Source: Nocardiopsis prasina DSM 43845
Lineage (GTDB): Bacteria; Actinomycetota; Actinomycetes; Streptosporangiales; Streptosporangiaceae
Assembly (NCBI RefSeq): GCF_000341265.1
Contig: NZ_ANAE01000162.1
Location: forward strand, 13,457 to 58,333
DNA: 44,877 nt
Direction of reading: 5' to 3'
Positions 25,374-33,879 of this stretch are shown in pieces (the first letter of the stretch is position 1; each line of letters begins with the position of its first letter). The notes under the pieces are model-generated. The model was not told where the DNA came from and ran no database searches. It was given only the letters and a program-made list of their open reading frames with translations. A program made the position numbers and the translations under genes.

Positions 25374-26279
25374 ATGACTCTGCAAATGGAACTTCCGACA
25401 GCGGACGACTACCCCACCCGTAAGGCACCCGAGCCCGCGCTGCTCTACCGCCGGGACCCCGTCGTCTGGCCCGGTGCGGCCGACGGCCCCTTCACGACCG
25501 AACAACTCGACGGCTACGACCGCCGCGGCTACACGCAGGTCGAGTCGATCGTCAACCCGGTGGAGATCGAGGCCTACCGCGCCGAACTGCGACGCCTCAG
25601 CGCCGACCCCGCCCTGAGGGACGACGAGCGCGTCGTCGTCGAACCGACCTCCGACCAGGTGCGCTCGGTGTTCGAGGTGCACAAGGTGAGCCGGGTCTTC
25701 CACGACCTCGTGAACGACCCCCGTCTCGTCGACCGCGCCCGACAGATTCTCGGCTCGGACGTGTACGTGCACCAGAGCCGCGTCAACTACAAGCCCGGCT
25801 TCGGCGGCGGCTCGTTCTACTGGCACTCCGACTTCGAGACGTGGCACGCGGAGGACGGCATGCCCCGGATGCGCGCGGTCAGCTTCTCCGTGGCGCTCAC
25901 CGACAACTACACGCACAACGGCGCCCTGATGATCATGCCCGGGTCCCACCGGACCTTCGTCTCCTGCGTGGGCCGGACCCCGGACGACCACCACCGCTCC
26001 TCGCTCAGGAGCCAGCACGTGGGCACACCCGACCAGGCGTCACTCAACCTGCTGGCCGACCGGCACGGCATCGACGTGCTCACCGGCTCGGCGGGCGACG
26101 TCACCGTGTTCGACTCCAACTGCATGCACGGGTCGGGCGGCAACATCACGCCCTACCCGCGCTCCAACGTGTTCGTCGTGTTCAACAGCGTGGACAACGC
26201 GTGCACGAAGCCGTTCAGCGCCAGCCGGGCCCGCCCGGAGTTCCTCGCCGCCAGGGAGACCACCCCCGCCGGACGCTGA
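25374..26279 (+). CDS. ectD: Ectoine hydroxylase
   Basis: 301 residues from ATG 25374 (ribosome site GAGGGGAG); an upstream in-frame start at 25308 lacks conservation. It is an Fe(II)/2-oxoglutarate dioxygenase of the PhyH family that converts ectoine to 5-hydroxyectoine. The EctD signature is complete: YVHQSRVNYKPGFGGGSFYWHSDFETWHAEDGMPRMRA. Iron ligands are H151 and D153 (WHSD) and H252 (CMHGSGGN); SNVFVVFNSVDN follows. Hydroxyectoine protects against salt, heat and drying. ectABC are not in the window, so the gene is an orphan here and must be fed by ectoine made or imported elsewhere. It is monocistronic and closed by a strong bidirectional terminator. Confidence 0.93.
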   Translation: MTLQMELPTADDYPTRKAPEPALLYRRDPVVWPGAADGPFTTEQLDGYDRRGYTQVESIVNPVEIEAYRAELRRLSADPALRDDERVVVEPTSDQVRSVFEVHKVSRVFHDLVNDPRLVDRARQILGSDVYVHQSRVNYKPGFGGGSFYWHSDFETWHAEDGMPRMRAVSFSVALTDNYTHNGALMIMPGSHRTFVSCVGRTPDDHHRSSLRSQHVGTPDQASLNLLADRHGIDVLTGSAGDVTVFDSNCMHGSGGNITPYPRSNVFVVFNSVDNACTKPFSASRARPEFLAARETTPAGR

Positions 26280-26287
26280 CCCCGGGC

Positions 26288-26331
26288 GACACCGTGGCCC
26301 GCACCCGACAACGGATGCGGGCCACGGTGTC
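26288..26331. terminator. Bidirectional terminator between ectD and the TcpE-MinD gene
   Basis: GACACCGTGGCCCGCA (26288-26303) and TGCGGGCCACGGTGTC (26316-26331) form a perfect 16-bp stem with a 12-base loop. Its right edge overlaps the stop codon of the minus-strand gene that ends at 26330. Confidence 0.9.
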
Positions 26332-29300
26332 AGGTGGCGGGTGCGAGGGCGTTGACCAGGACCCCGCCCAGGGCGCCGTGGGCCCGCTTGGTGGCGGGAC
26401 GCAGCGCTCCGACGTCGATCTTCGTGTACGAGGAACCCAGGTGGTCGTCCCACGGAATGCGGACGATGGCCCGGCAACGGCCGCGCGCCACCCGCTCGGC
26501 GGCGTCCACGTCCTGGAGGCTGCGCTTGCTGACCCCGTTGACCACCAGGATGGAGTTGGCCCGCAGCGTCGCGTACCCGTTGCCGTCCAACCACTCGAAG
26601 GTCATCGACACCGCGCGCTCGGCGTCCGCGCTGGCCGGAGCGACCAGGACGAGGCCGTCGGCGACCGGCAGGGCCCGGGCCACGCCGGTGGCGGCCGGGT
26701 CCAGCAGCGTCACACCGTAGAACCCGCCGAGCAGACCGGCGAGCTGCCCGTAGTCGCGGTCGTCCAGGGTCTGGACGTAGGGGTCGTCCAGGGTCTGCAC
26801 GACCTCCAGTCCCGTCCCGGCGCGGCCCGCGTAGGCGCGCATCCGGTCGTACTCGTCCACGGAGTCGGCGTTGGCCAGCAGCGCGGTCAGCGTCTCCGGG
26901 GCCTGGGCGCCGACCCTGCGGGACAGGCCGTTGGGGCCGGGGTTGACGTCGACCGCCACCACCCGGTCGTCGCGGTGCGCGGCGAGGGTGTGGCCGATCA
27001 TCAGGGCGGTGACCGTCTGCCCCGCACCACCCGTGCAGCCGAGGACGACCAGGGACCTGGGTTCGGCCAGCGGGGTGCGCAACCGCTCGATGTCGCTGGT
27101 GGGCAGGTCCGATCGGACCGGAGCCGCGCCCCCGGTGACGACCTTGGCCAGCCGGCGCCAGCCCCGGGTGCCGCCGGAGGTGCTGGGGTCGCCGGAGCTG
27201 GGGTCCACCTCCTCCTCACGCGGGGCCGGTGCGGGCTGGGGCCGTTGGGAGGGCACCCCTTGGGGGGTGTCTCCCAGCCGGGCCTGTTCGCCGGTGCCGT
27301 GGTCCAGTTCCAGGTCGGGTCTCGTGGTGTCCGCAGGGGATCCGGAGTCGGCGCTCGCGGGTGGTTCGGGCTCCTCACCCGGGGTGGGCTGACCGAAGAG
27401 CTGACCGATCCGACGAGCGTTCTGGGCGACCCGGTGGAAGACCCCGTCGTGGGGGTCGTGGGTCTCCGAGTCACCGGCTGCCTCGTCCTCCCGCGTTGAC
27501 GGCTCCGGGGTCGGCTCCGCCTCGACAGGGTCGTCCTGGGCAGCCCGGGCGCGGCGAGCCCGCAGTGCGGCCGCCTCCGCCTCGGCCAGTTCGGTCTCGG
27601 TGGGCCTGGCGGCGGAGTCCTTCGCCGAGGGCCGGGGAGTCGCGCTGCGGGGGTCCTTGCGGACCTCCACGAAGCTCACGAGTTCACCGGTGCCGTGGTC
27701 CAGCTGGGTCGGCGGCTTGGGTCCCTCGGCAACGACCACAGCGAGTGGTTCGGGCTGCTCCCGCGTCTCGGTCTCCCGATCCCCGTGAGGAGCCTCCCCC
27801 ACCCCGCTGGCAGCCTCGGCCTCCGCACGGTCAGCCTGCCCGGAGGTCTCAGGAACTCCCTGGGCAGCCCGCGCCGCGTCAGCCACGGGAGCCTTCTCCG
27901 CGCCCTGGAACTCCGCAGCCTCACCGGCGGCGTAGTCCTCGTTGGCCTCGGCGCTCCCAGCCTGCTCCGGCTCCCTCCGTGCCACCTGGGTCCCCACTGC
28001 CCCCCGGGACTCCGTAGACGCGCTGGGGGCGCTGGGCTCGCTCTGCCCGGAGGTCTCCTGAACCCGGGCATCCTGTGCCGCGTCAGCAGCAGGAGCCGTC
28101 TCCGCGCCCTGGGACACCGCGGCCTCACCGGCCTCCGCACTCCCAGCCTGCTCTGGCGTTCCCTCTGTCCCCAGAGTTCGTTCGGCCTCTCGGGCCATCG
28201 AGGCGTCGGGCTCGGTGCGAGACTCCGGAGCCTCTTGACCCGCCGGGGCAACCTGGGCCTCCGAAGTCCCAAAGGCCTTCTCCGCCCCCTGAGACTCCCC
28301 CACATCCTGGGGTTCCTGAACCCCATCAGCACCATGGGGATTCAGAACGTTCGGCGCTGTGTCACCCGCAGAAGCCGTCTCCGTCTCACGGAGCTCCCCG
28401 ATCTCCCTGGTGGCCTTGACCTCACGGGCCTCCGCACTCCCAGCCCGCTCGGGTGCCTTCTTGGCCTCCTGGGTTCCTGCCGCTCCCTGGGAGTCCTGGA
28501 AGCTATCGGGCCCAGTCTGCTTGGGCGTCCCCTCAGCTCCCGGAGTTCGTTCGACCTCTCGGACCGTCGATGAGTCGTGCTCGGTGCGAGACTCCAGAAC
28601 CTCTTCAGCCGCCGGGGCAACCTGAACCTCCGGAGTCACAGAAGCCCTCTCCGGCTCCCGGGGCCCCTCGGGCGCCTGCTTCTCTGCTTCCTTGCGCCTG
28701 GCCTCCTGGCGGGCCTCGGCGGCGGCGCGGCGCTCCTCGCGGAGCTCGCTGACCACGATCACCGGGTTGTCGCGGTCCCCCACCTTGGGCTGGTCCGGGT
28801 GGCGGCGCTTGCCGTCGTCGAACCAGTCCGCCGGATCGCGGCGCTCGTTGTCCCGCTCCTTGCTCGGCACGGCGTCGGCGAACTTGGGCCGTGGCGGAGC
28901 CGGGGTGTCGGCCTTGATCAGGTGGCGGTCGAGCACGGACATGTGCTCGTTCCACCGGGTCCCGTGCTCGGCCGCCTGCCCGCCGCTCTCCACCGGCATC
29001 GCCTCGTGCTCACCGGTGCCGTGGTCCAGCTGCAACGGCGGCTTGGGCGCGTCCTCGGCGGCCGGACGCACCAGGCCGTGGGTGGCGTGGGAAACCTGCG
29101 GGCCCGCCTCGGAACGGCCGATCGGCTCCTGCTCCTCGGGGCTCTCTGGCTCATCGGGGGTCGCCGCGGCCGGCGGCAGCCACGGGGCGGCCGACACGCT
29201 CCCAGCCGACGAGGGGCGGCCCGTCGCGGCGGCGAAGCGGGCCGCGTAGTCGGACAGGTCCGGGTAGTCGGTGCTGCTCCCGCCCTCGGGTTCGAGCGCC

Positions 29301-30604
29301 CACGGGGTGGCGTGGGGCCTACCCTCGCGGCGCTGCCTGGCCGGGCGGTCGTCCTCGGTGCCGGCGGTGTCCGGCAGAGCGGTCCCCCGGGCGCGCTCGG
29401 GCCTCGCGGGCGGGGCCTGCTGGGCACGCTCGCGGGCGGGCTCGGGCTCGTCCCGAACGCGGCGGTCTGCGTGGTCCCTGGCCACCTGGATGCCCTGGGT
29501 CCGGCCGCGCAGGCGGCGGGCCGCGGGCGACTCCTGCTCCGGTGGCGCGGCCATCATCTCCTCCGCGCGACGCCGGGAGTGGTCGGGCTCGCGGGGGCTG
29601 ACCGCGTCGGAGAGCTCGGCGCTGCTCATGGCACCGGTGTCGCTGTCGGAGTAGGCGCTCTTGGAGGTCAGTCCCAGGGGTGTCTCCCCGGAGGAGGCGC
29701 GCAGGCGGGCGAACCACTCGTCGCGGTCGCGCTGCTCGTCCTCCTCGGTGACGTACAGGGGCTCGTCGAATGAGTCACCGGGTTCGTCCGGCCTTCCCTG
29801 GTCGGAGCGCGGTTCCTCCTCGACGGGTGTCGCGGACAGGCCGAAGCCGAAGTAGTTGAGGACACGGCGGCCGACGCCCCGGTGGGGCTCCTCCGAGGTG
29901 TCACTGGCCATCGCATGGTGCTCGGACCGGTCCCCGTGCTCCGCCACGGCGTCGTCCTCCTGGGTCGAGGCGGTGTCGGGTCCGAGTCCCGCGGCGACGG
30001 CGACCGGAACCTTCCGCGCGGGGGTGTACTCGACGGAGTCGTCGTGGTCGACGACGGGGGCGGGCTGGCGTACGGGCACGCCTCGCAGGGGAGGCGCGGC
30101 GCGACGGTCACTCTCCGGGACCGGCGTCTCCTCGACCCCGGTCGCCGGCTCGGCCTCCTGGACGGCGGCCTCCTCGGCCTGGGCCCTGCGGGCCGCGCTC
30201 CGGGTCAGCGGCAGCGGCCCGGCCTCGGGGTCCCGGTGCCACACGCGCACCGAGACCCTGATCTCGGCGGGCTCGTACTCGGGTGCGAGCCGGGTGAACA
30301 CGCGGGCCTCGGTGAGGAACCGGGCCTGCGAGATGAGCAGCTCCGTGAGGCGCTTGCCCTCGATCACCGGCCGGGTGGCCAGCACGGTGATCACTCCCGG
30401 CGGGACGACCCAGAGCACCAGGTGCCAGCCGTTGCCGAAGTCGAACGGGGCGTTGAGGATGCTGAGCAGCACCACCCACAGCGCGAACACGCCCAGGGCG
30501 ACCCCGAAGGTCCCCACCGGGAGCGGCATGGGCAGCCGGAAATCGTAGAGCTTGTACAGCCGCTTCTCGATACGCCAGATGTTGGTGTACGTGGGCAGAT
30601 CCAC
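26330..30604 (-). CDS. TcpE-like membrane protein fused by a long disordered linker to a MinD/ParA-like domain
   Basis: 1424 residues. The first 115 (MDLPTYTNIWRIEKRLYKLYDFRLPMPL, two membrane helices, PVIEGKRLTELLISQARFLTEARVF) match TcpE-family conjugation membrane proteins. Residues about 140-1150 are low-complexity, rich in Glu/Ala/Pro/Ser, with internal repeats and three LDHGTGE motifs (526, 968, 1100). The last 270 residues form a MinD-like domain related to those linked to ESX systems (VVAVDVNPGPNGLSRRVG, NGVSKRSLQDVDAAERVARGRCRAIVRIPWDDHLGSS). Its P-loop reads GCTGGAGQT (1189-1197): the catalytic lysine is replaced by Q1196, so ATP hydrolysis is doubtful. The start is 19 bases after the TcpD-like stop. 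Confidence 0.88.
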   Translation of the reverse strand: MDLPTYTNIWRIEKRLYKLYDFRLPMPLPVGTFGVALGVFALWVVLLSILNAPFDFGNGWHLVLWVVPPGVITVLATRPVIEGKRLTELLISQARFLTEARVFTRLAPEYEPAEIRVSVRVWHRDPEAGPLPLTRSAARRAQAEEAAVQEAEPATGVEETPVPESDRRAAPPLRGVPVRQPAPVVDHDDSVEYTPARKVPVAVAAGLGPDTASTQEDDAVAEHGDRSEHHAMASDTSEEPHRGVGRRVLNYFGFGLSATPVEEEPRSDQGRPDEPGDSFDEPLYVTEEDEQRDRDEWFARLRASSGETPLGLTSKSAYSDSDTGAMSSAELSDAVSPREPDHSRRRAEEMMAAPPEQESPAARRLRGRTQGIQVARDHADRRVRDEPEPARERAQQAPPARPERARGTALPDTAGTEDDRPARQRREGRPHATPWALEPEGGSSTDYPDLSDYAARFAAATGRPSSAGSVSAAPWLPPAAATPDEPESPEEQEPIGRSEAGPQVSHATHGLVRPAAEDAPKPPLQLDHGTGEHEAMPVESGGQAAEHGTRWNEHMSVLDRHLIKADTPAPPRPKFADAVPSKERDNERRDPADWFDDGKRRHPDQPKVGDRDNPVIVVSELREERRAAAEARQEARRKEAEKQAPEGPREPERASVTPEVQVAPAAEEVLESRTEHDSSTVREVERTPGAEGTPKQTGPDSFQDSQGAAGTQEAKKAPERAGSAEAREVKATREIGELRETETASAGDTAPNVLNPHGADGVQEPQDVGESQGAEKAFGTSEAQVAPAGQEAPESRTEPDASMAREAERTLGTEGTPEQAGSAEAGEAAVSQGAETAPAADAAQDARVQETSGQSEPSAPSASTESRGAVGTQVARREPEQAGSAEANEDYAAGEAAEFQGAEKAPVADAARAAQGVPETSGQADRAEAEAASGVGEAPHGDRETETREQPEPLAVVVAEGPKPPTQLDHGTGELVSFVEVRKDPRSATPRPSAKDSAARPTETELAEAEAAALRARRARAAQDDPVEAEPTPEPSTREDEAAGDSETHDPHDGVFHRVAQNARRIGQLFGQPTPGEEPEPPASADSGSPADTTRPDLELDHGTGEQARLGDTPQGVPSQRPQPAPAPREEEVDPSSGDPSTSGGTRGWRRLAKVVTGGAAPVRSDLPTSDIERLRTPLAEPRSLVVLGCTGGAGQTVTALMIGHTLAAHRDDRVVAVDVNPGPNGLSRRVGAQAPETLTALLANADSVDEYDRMRAYAGRAGTGLEVVQTLDDPYVQTLDDRDYGQLAGLLGGFYGVTLLDPAATGVARALPVADGLVLVAPASADAERAVSMTFEWLDGNGYATLRANSILVVNGVSKRSLQDVDAAERVARGRCRAIVRIPWDDHLGSSYTKIDVGALRPATKRAHGALGGVLVNALAPAT
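27790..28640 (-). repeat. Internal repeats in the linker of the TcpE-MinD protein
   Basis: The encoded linker contains a duplicated block: EVQVAPAAEEVLESRTEHDS followed by STVREVERTPGAEGTPKQTG, matched by EAQVAPAGQEAPESRTEPDA followed by SMAREAERTLGTEGTPEQAG. A second pair is GEAAVSQGAETAPAADAAQD and GEAAEFQGAEKAPVADAARA. AGSAEA occurs three times. These are degenerate repeats, likely to vary in number between strains. Confidence 0.65.
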
Positions 30605-30622
30605 GATTCCGGCCTCCCTCGC

Positions 30623-30946
30623 CTATTCCGTCGATACGCCCATCGCTCGGGCGAGCGCCACCGCGATGACCTCGATGATGCCGGGCACGTAGAACACGAT
30701 CCCGATGAAGATCGCCAGGATGATGAACTGCATGAAGCGGGTGATCTCCCTGGTGAACAGGAAGAAGATCGCCACGATGGACACGATGACGAGGAACAGC
30801 GGCCCGAAGAAGCCACGCAGGAAGTCCGCGAGCCCGCCGGTGTCGGGGGCGTTCTGCGCGGGGGTGGCCTCGACCGCGAGGGAGATCGGGTCGGCGGCGC
30901 CGAGGACCGTCATGGTGTCGGCGGTGGCGGACAACAGGGGGAGCAT
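30623..30946 (-). CDS. TcpD-like small membrane protein
   Basis: 107 residues with two membrane helices: LRGFFGPLFLVIVSIVAIFFLFT (about 43-65) and FMQFIILAIFIGIVFYVPGIIEVIAVAL (about 71-98). The N-terminal 40 residues may be outside the cell or processed. Size, two-helix layout and position between the TcpC-like and TcpE-like genes match TcpD, a small VirB3- or VirB2-like component. The ATG at 30946 lies 79 bases after the TcpC-like stop, and the stop is 18 bases before the next start, so the three genes form an operon. Assignment rests on layout and position more than on sequence. Confidence 0.75.
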   Translation of the reverse strand: MLPLLSATADTMTVLGAADPISLAVEATPAQNAPDTGGLADFLRGFFGPLFLVIVSIVAIFFLFTREITRFMQFIILAIFIGIVFYVPGIIEVIAVALARAMGVSTE

Positions 30947-31025
30947 GTCAGGTGCCTTCCTCCGCTGTCGTTACTGGTGTGCGCATGGTTCGTCTGGTCT
31001 CCTTGCCTACAGGCCCCGTCGTCGG

Positions 31026-31991
31026 TCAGTCACCGAACGAGTGCGGGGCGCCCTGGATGTCACGCACGTACCACTCGTTTCCGGAGTTCACGACCGTGAC
31101 CAGGTAGTTCTGCACCATCTGTCCGGCTTCCCCCGCGCCGTCGTCGGCGTCGGCGGAGGGGAGGCCCCAGACCACGGTGGTCGCCACCTGTCGTACGTCA
31201 TCATCCCCGGTCGAGGACTGGGATGGCACCGGCATAACGGACAGTTCGCTGAATTCGACACTGTTCGCCGGAAGTGGGGTGACTGTGGCGCCCGGTTCCA
31301 CGTAGCGGTCGAGGTGGCCGGCTTCCTCGGCGTAGGCCTCGAAGAAGCCGGTGAGCACGTCGCCGAGCTGCTCGGCGGCCTGGGGGTCTGCGTCGAAGGA
31401 GGGGCCCGGGGGCAGTTCCGCCTGACTGGGCGCGGCGAGCAGGGCGGGGCGTCCGGAGAGCACCAGGGAGGCTCCGTCGCTGTACACGGGCACCTCCAGG
31501 CTCATGGCCTCGTCGTTGACGTCGGCGCGGATGGCCACGACGGCGTTGTGCTCGTCGCGCACGTCCACGGCGATCACGGTGAGGTTCTCACCGGCGAGGC
31601 TGTCCGCGGGGAGGTTGAGCTGGCTGACCTGTCCGTCGGGGACGAAGGCCGCGAGGGAGGTGAGTCGGGCCTCGGGGTCGGAGGTGTCGAGGTAGGACTC
31701 GGCGAAGCGGAGGGCGAAGGCCGCGGCGGAGGCCTCGGGGAAGTCGAGGCTGTCGCTCACCTCGGGTTCGGCGCTGCTGCTGGGAAGGGAGAAGCCGTTG
31801 CGGATGGGGAACCAGATGCCGTTGAAGACGACGACGACGATGAACGCCCACAGCAGCACGCGGCCGACGCCGACCCACCAGCGGCCGCCCGCCCCGGCGC
31901 GGGGCCTTCGGGGGCGCGGAGCGTCGAGCTCGTGCTCGACGTCGTCCACCCGGTCACGCACAGCGGTGTCGCGCCGCGCCGTCTTGGCCAT
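31026..31991 (-). CDS. TcpC/VirB8-like conjugation protein
   Basis: 321 residues from ATG 31991, preceded by AGGAGG at five bases; an in-frame ATG at 32012 is less good. A basic cytoplasmic N-terminus (MAKTARRDTAVRDRVDDVEHEL) is followed by one membrane helix (VGVGRVLLWAFIVVVVFNGIWF, about 40-61). Two tandem NTF2-like domains follow: SAAAFALRFAESYLDTSDPEARLTSLAAFV and LGDVLTGFFEAYAEEAGHLDRYVEPGATVTPL, each ending in a sheet region (VTVVNSGNEWYVRDI). Two such domains after one helix is the TcpC (pCW3/Tn916 ORF13) layout, a VirB8 relative that scaffolds the channel. First gene of its block; copy C of the shared motif is about 100 bases upstream. Confidence 0.88.
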   Translation of the reverse strand: MAKTARRDTAVRDRVDDVEHELDAPRPRRPRAGAGGRWWVGVGRVLLWAFIVVVVFNGIWFPIRNGFSLPSSSAEPEVSDSLDFPEASAAAFALRFAESYLDTSDPEARLTSLAAFVPDGQVSQLNLPADSLAGENLTVIAVDVRDEHNAVVAIRADVNDEAMSLEVPVYSDGASLVLSGRPALLAAPSQAELPPGPSFDADPQAAEQLGDVLTGFFEAYAEEAGHLDRYVEPGATVTPLPANSVEFSELSVMPVPSQSSTGDDDVRQVATTVVWGLPSADADDGAGEAGQMVQNYLVTVVNSGNEWYVRDIQGAPHSFGD

Positions 31992-32089
31992 CCCCGCCTC
32001 CTGGTCCTGCACACAGTGACGCGTCGGCCATTGTGCCGACGCTCGGACTTCCGCGCGCCGTCGCCGACGCCTTCCGCCATGCCCTTGTC

Positions 32090-32128
32090 TACCCCATCCC
32101 TATAGTGAGGCATTGTGCGGGTTGGGAG
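32090..32128 (-). promoter_or_regulatory. Shared secretion-block promoter motif, copy C (TcpC-like operon)
   Basis: Plus strand: TACCCCATCC at 32090-32099, CTATAGTGAGGCAT in the centre and GGGTTGGGAG at 32119-32128, 39 bases overall. On the minus strand this gives CTCCCAACCC, 13 bases, then CTATAGG, a plausible promoter about 100 bases upstream of the TcpC-like ATG. Compare copies A and B. Confidence 0.7.
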
Positions 32129-32544
32129 CGGCCAGGACGAGTCCGCGTTTCCTGTCCCGGATCACAATGACCCGTGCGAAGGAACCACCTAAAAGGTGCA
32201 GAGTACGGCAATTCACCACTGACCACTTCCTAAGGATGTGCACGTCAGAGCCATTCTGGCCGGACCGTAAAGGGATTGGTCACCGCTTGGTGAGCAAGAT
32301 GTGTCCTGAGTGGTCAGGAAACCGTTGACCGGATGTAACCAGCGACACTCGGGCCCCACGCGTCCGCCGACTGCCGAGGGCCGGAGGAACCGGGTCCCAC
32401 CCCGCTGCCCGGGATGGCGCGATGATCCCACACGCTCCCCTGGCGCGGGCCGCGCTTGTGCCGTTCGTCAGCTTCGACGCGTCGGGCCGTGGCCCGGACC
32501 AACGGCACCGCTCACACCCCGACGAGACCGGGGGCAAGCACGAA

Positions 32545-32574
32545 GGGGCGGGCCGAGAGGACTCGGCCCGCCCC
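32545..32574 (-). terminator. ychF terminator
   Basis: GGGGCGGGCCGAG (32545-32557) and CTCGGCCCGCCCC (32562-32574) form a perfect 13-bp stem with a 4-base loop, 17 bases after the ychF stop. Confidence 0.9.
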
Positions 32575-32590
32575 TCGGGGCTCGTGCGGG

Positions 32591-33676
32591 TCAGACGTTG
32601 AAGCGGAACTCCACCACGTCGCCGTCGGCCATCACGTACTCCTTGCCCTCCATGCGGACCTTGCCCGCGGCGCGGGCGGCCTGCATGTCCCCGGCCGCGA
32701 CCAGGTCACCGAAGGAGACGACCTCGGCCTTGATGAAGCCGCGCTGGAAGTCCGTGTGGATGACCCCGGCCGCCTCGGGGGCGGTGTCACCCTTCCTGAT
32801 CGTCCAGGCACGGGCCTCCTTGGGCCCTGCGGTCAGGTAGGTCTGGAGGCCGAGGGTGGCGAAGCCCACCCGCGCCAGCTGGGCCAGACCCGACTCGGTC
32901 TGGCCGAGGGACTCCAACAGCTCCTGGGCCTCGTCGTCGTCCAGCTCGGCCAGCTCCGCCTCGATCTTGGCGTCGAGGAAGATGGCCTCGGCCGGGGCGA
33001 CCAGGTCCTGGAGCTTGGTGCGCAGGGCCTCGTCCGCGAGCTCGTCGGTGTCGAGGTTGAACACGTAGATGAACGGCTTCACGGTGAGCAGGCTCAGCTC
33101 GCGCAGCCGGTCCAGGTCCACGTCCTTGGCCTGGGACAGCGAGACGCCCTCGTCGAGGATCTCCTGCGCCGCCCGGGCGGCCTTGAGGAGCTCCTGGGAG
33201 TCCTTGTCCTTGGCGTTGCGCTTGGCGTCCTTCTCCAGGCGCGGGATCGCCTTCTCCAGGGTCTGGAGGTCGGCGAGGATCAGCTCGGTGTTGATGGTCT
33301 CGATATCGCGGGAGGGCTCGACGTCACCGTCGACGTGGGTGACGTCGGCGTCCTCGAAGGCCCGGATGACCTGGCAGATCGCGTCGCTCTCGCGGATGTT
33401 GGCGAGGAACTTGTTGCCCAGGCCCTCACCGGTGGAGGCGCCGCGCACGATGCCCGCGATGTCGACGAAGTCCACCGTGGCGGGCAGGATCTTCGCCGAC
33501 CCGAAGATCTCGGCCAGCTTCCCGAGCCGGGCATCGGGCACGCCCACGACTCCGACATTGGGCTCGATGGTGGCGAACGGGTAGTTCGCCGCCAGAGCGT
33601 CGTTCTTGGTCAGCGCGTTGAAGAGGGTGGACTTGCCAACGTTGGGCAGGCCGACGATCCCGATAGACAGACTCAC
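32591..33676 (-). CDS. ychF: Redox-regulated ATPase/GTPase YchF
   Basis: 361 residues from GTG 33676 ([23 protein letters not shown]), the normal length for the Obg-like ATPase YchF. It has the P-loop GLPNVGKS, the switch region with [29 protein letters not shown], a coiled-coil insertion ([40 protein letters not shown]) and a C-terminal TGS domain ([42 protein letters not shown]). YchF binds ribosomes and prefers ATP; it affects oxidative stress and translation. The longer frame to 33721 was rejected. It is monocistronic with a strong terminator. Confidence 0.96.
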   Translation of the reverse strand: MSLSIGIVGLPNVGKSTLFNALTKNDALAANYPFATIEPNVGVVGVPDARLGKLAEIFGSAKILPATVDFVDIAGIVRGASTGEGLGNKFLANIRESDAICQVIRAFEDADVTHVDGDVEPSRDIETINTELILADLQTLEKAIPRLEKDAKRNAKDKDSQELLKAARAAQEILDEGVSLSQAKDVDLDRLRELSLLTVKPFIYVFNLDTDELADEALRTKLQDLVAPAEAIFLDAKIEAELAELDDDEAQELLESLGQTESGLAQLARVGFATLGLQTYLTAGPKEARAWTIRKGDTAPEAAGVIHTDFQRGFIKAEVVSFGDLVAAGDMQAARAAGKVRMEGKEYVMADGDVVEFRFNV

Positions 33677-33879
33677 AAGGTCAGAGTCTATGCGGACCGG
33701 CGGGTGGGCCGACCCGGGCACGTGCGGCCAATCATGGAAACAGAGTGCGCTGGAGCGGACACGAAGAGTAGGTTCGAGGTGCGGCCGGGCACCACGAGCA
33801 GGGATCGAGCCGACAGGACAGCGTCGAGCAGCTCCCGGCAGCAGTCATCACGGCTCCGTTCTCTTGGGGGGAAGACACC

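Larger units (their letters stand above)
32013..32590. other. Spacer between ychF and the TcpC-like operon
   Basis: About 580 bases with no gene. It contains shared motif copy C at its left end and the ychF terminator at its right end. The middle is A+T-richer (32150-32290) with no recognised structure. ORF-like frames here are not protein-like. Confidence 0.6.

Noticed and set aside
11263-31991. Ordinary integrative conjugative element
   Set aside because: No integrase, excisionase, relaxase, replication gene, tRNA or flanking direct repeat was seen, and housekeeping-type genes lie between the blocks. A gene outside the window could reverse this.
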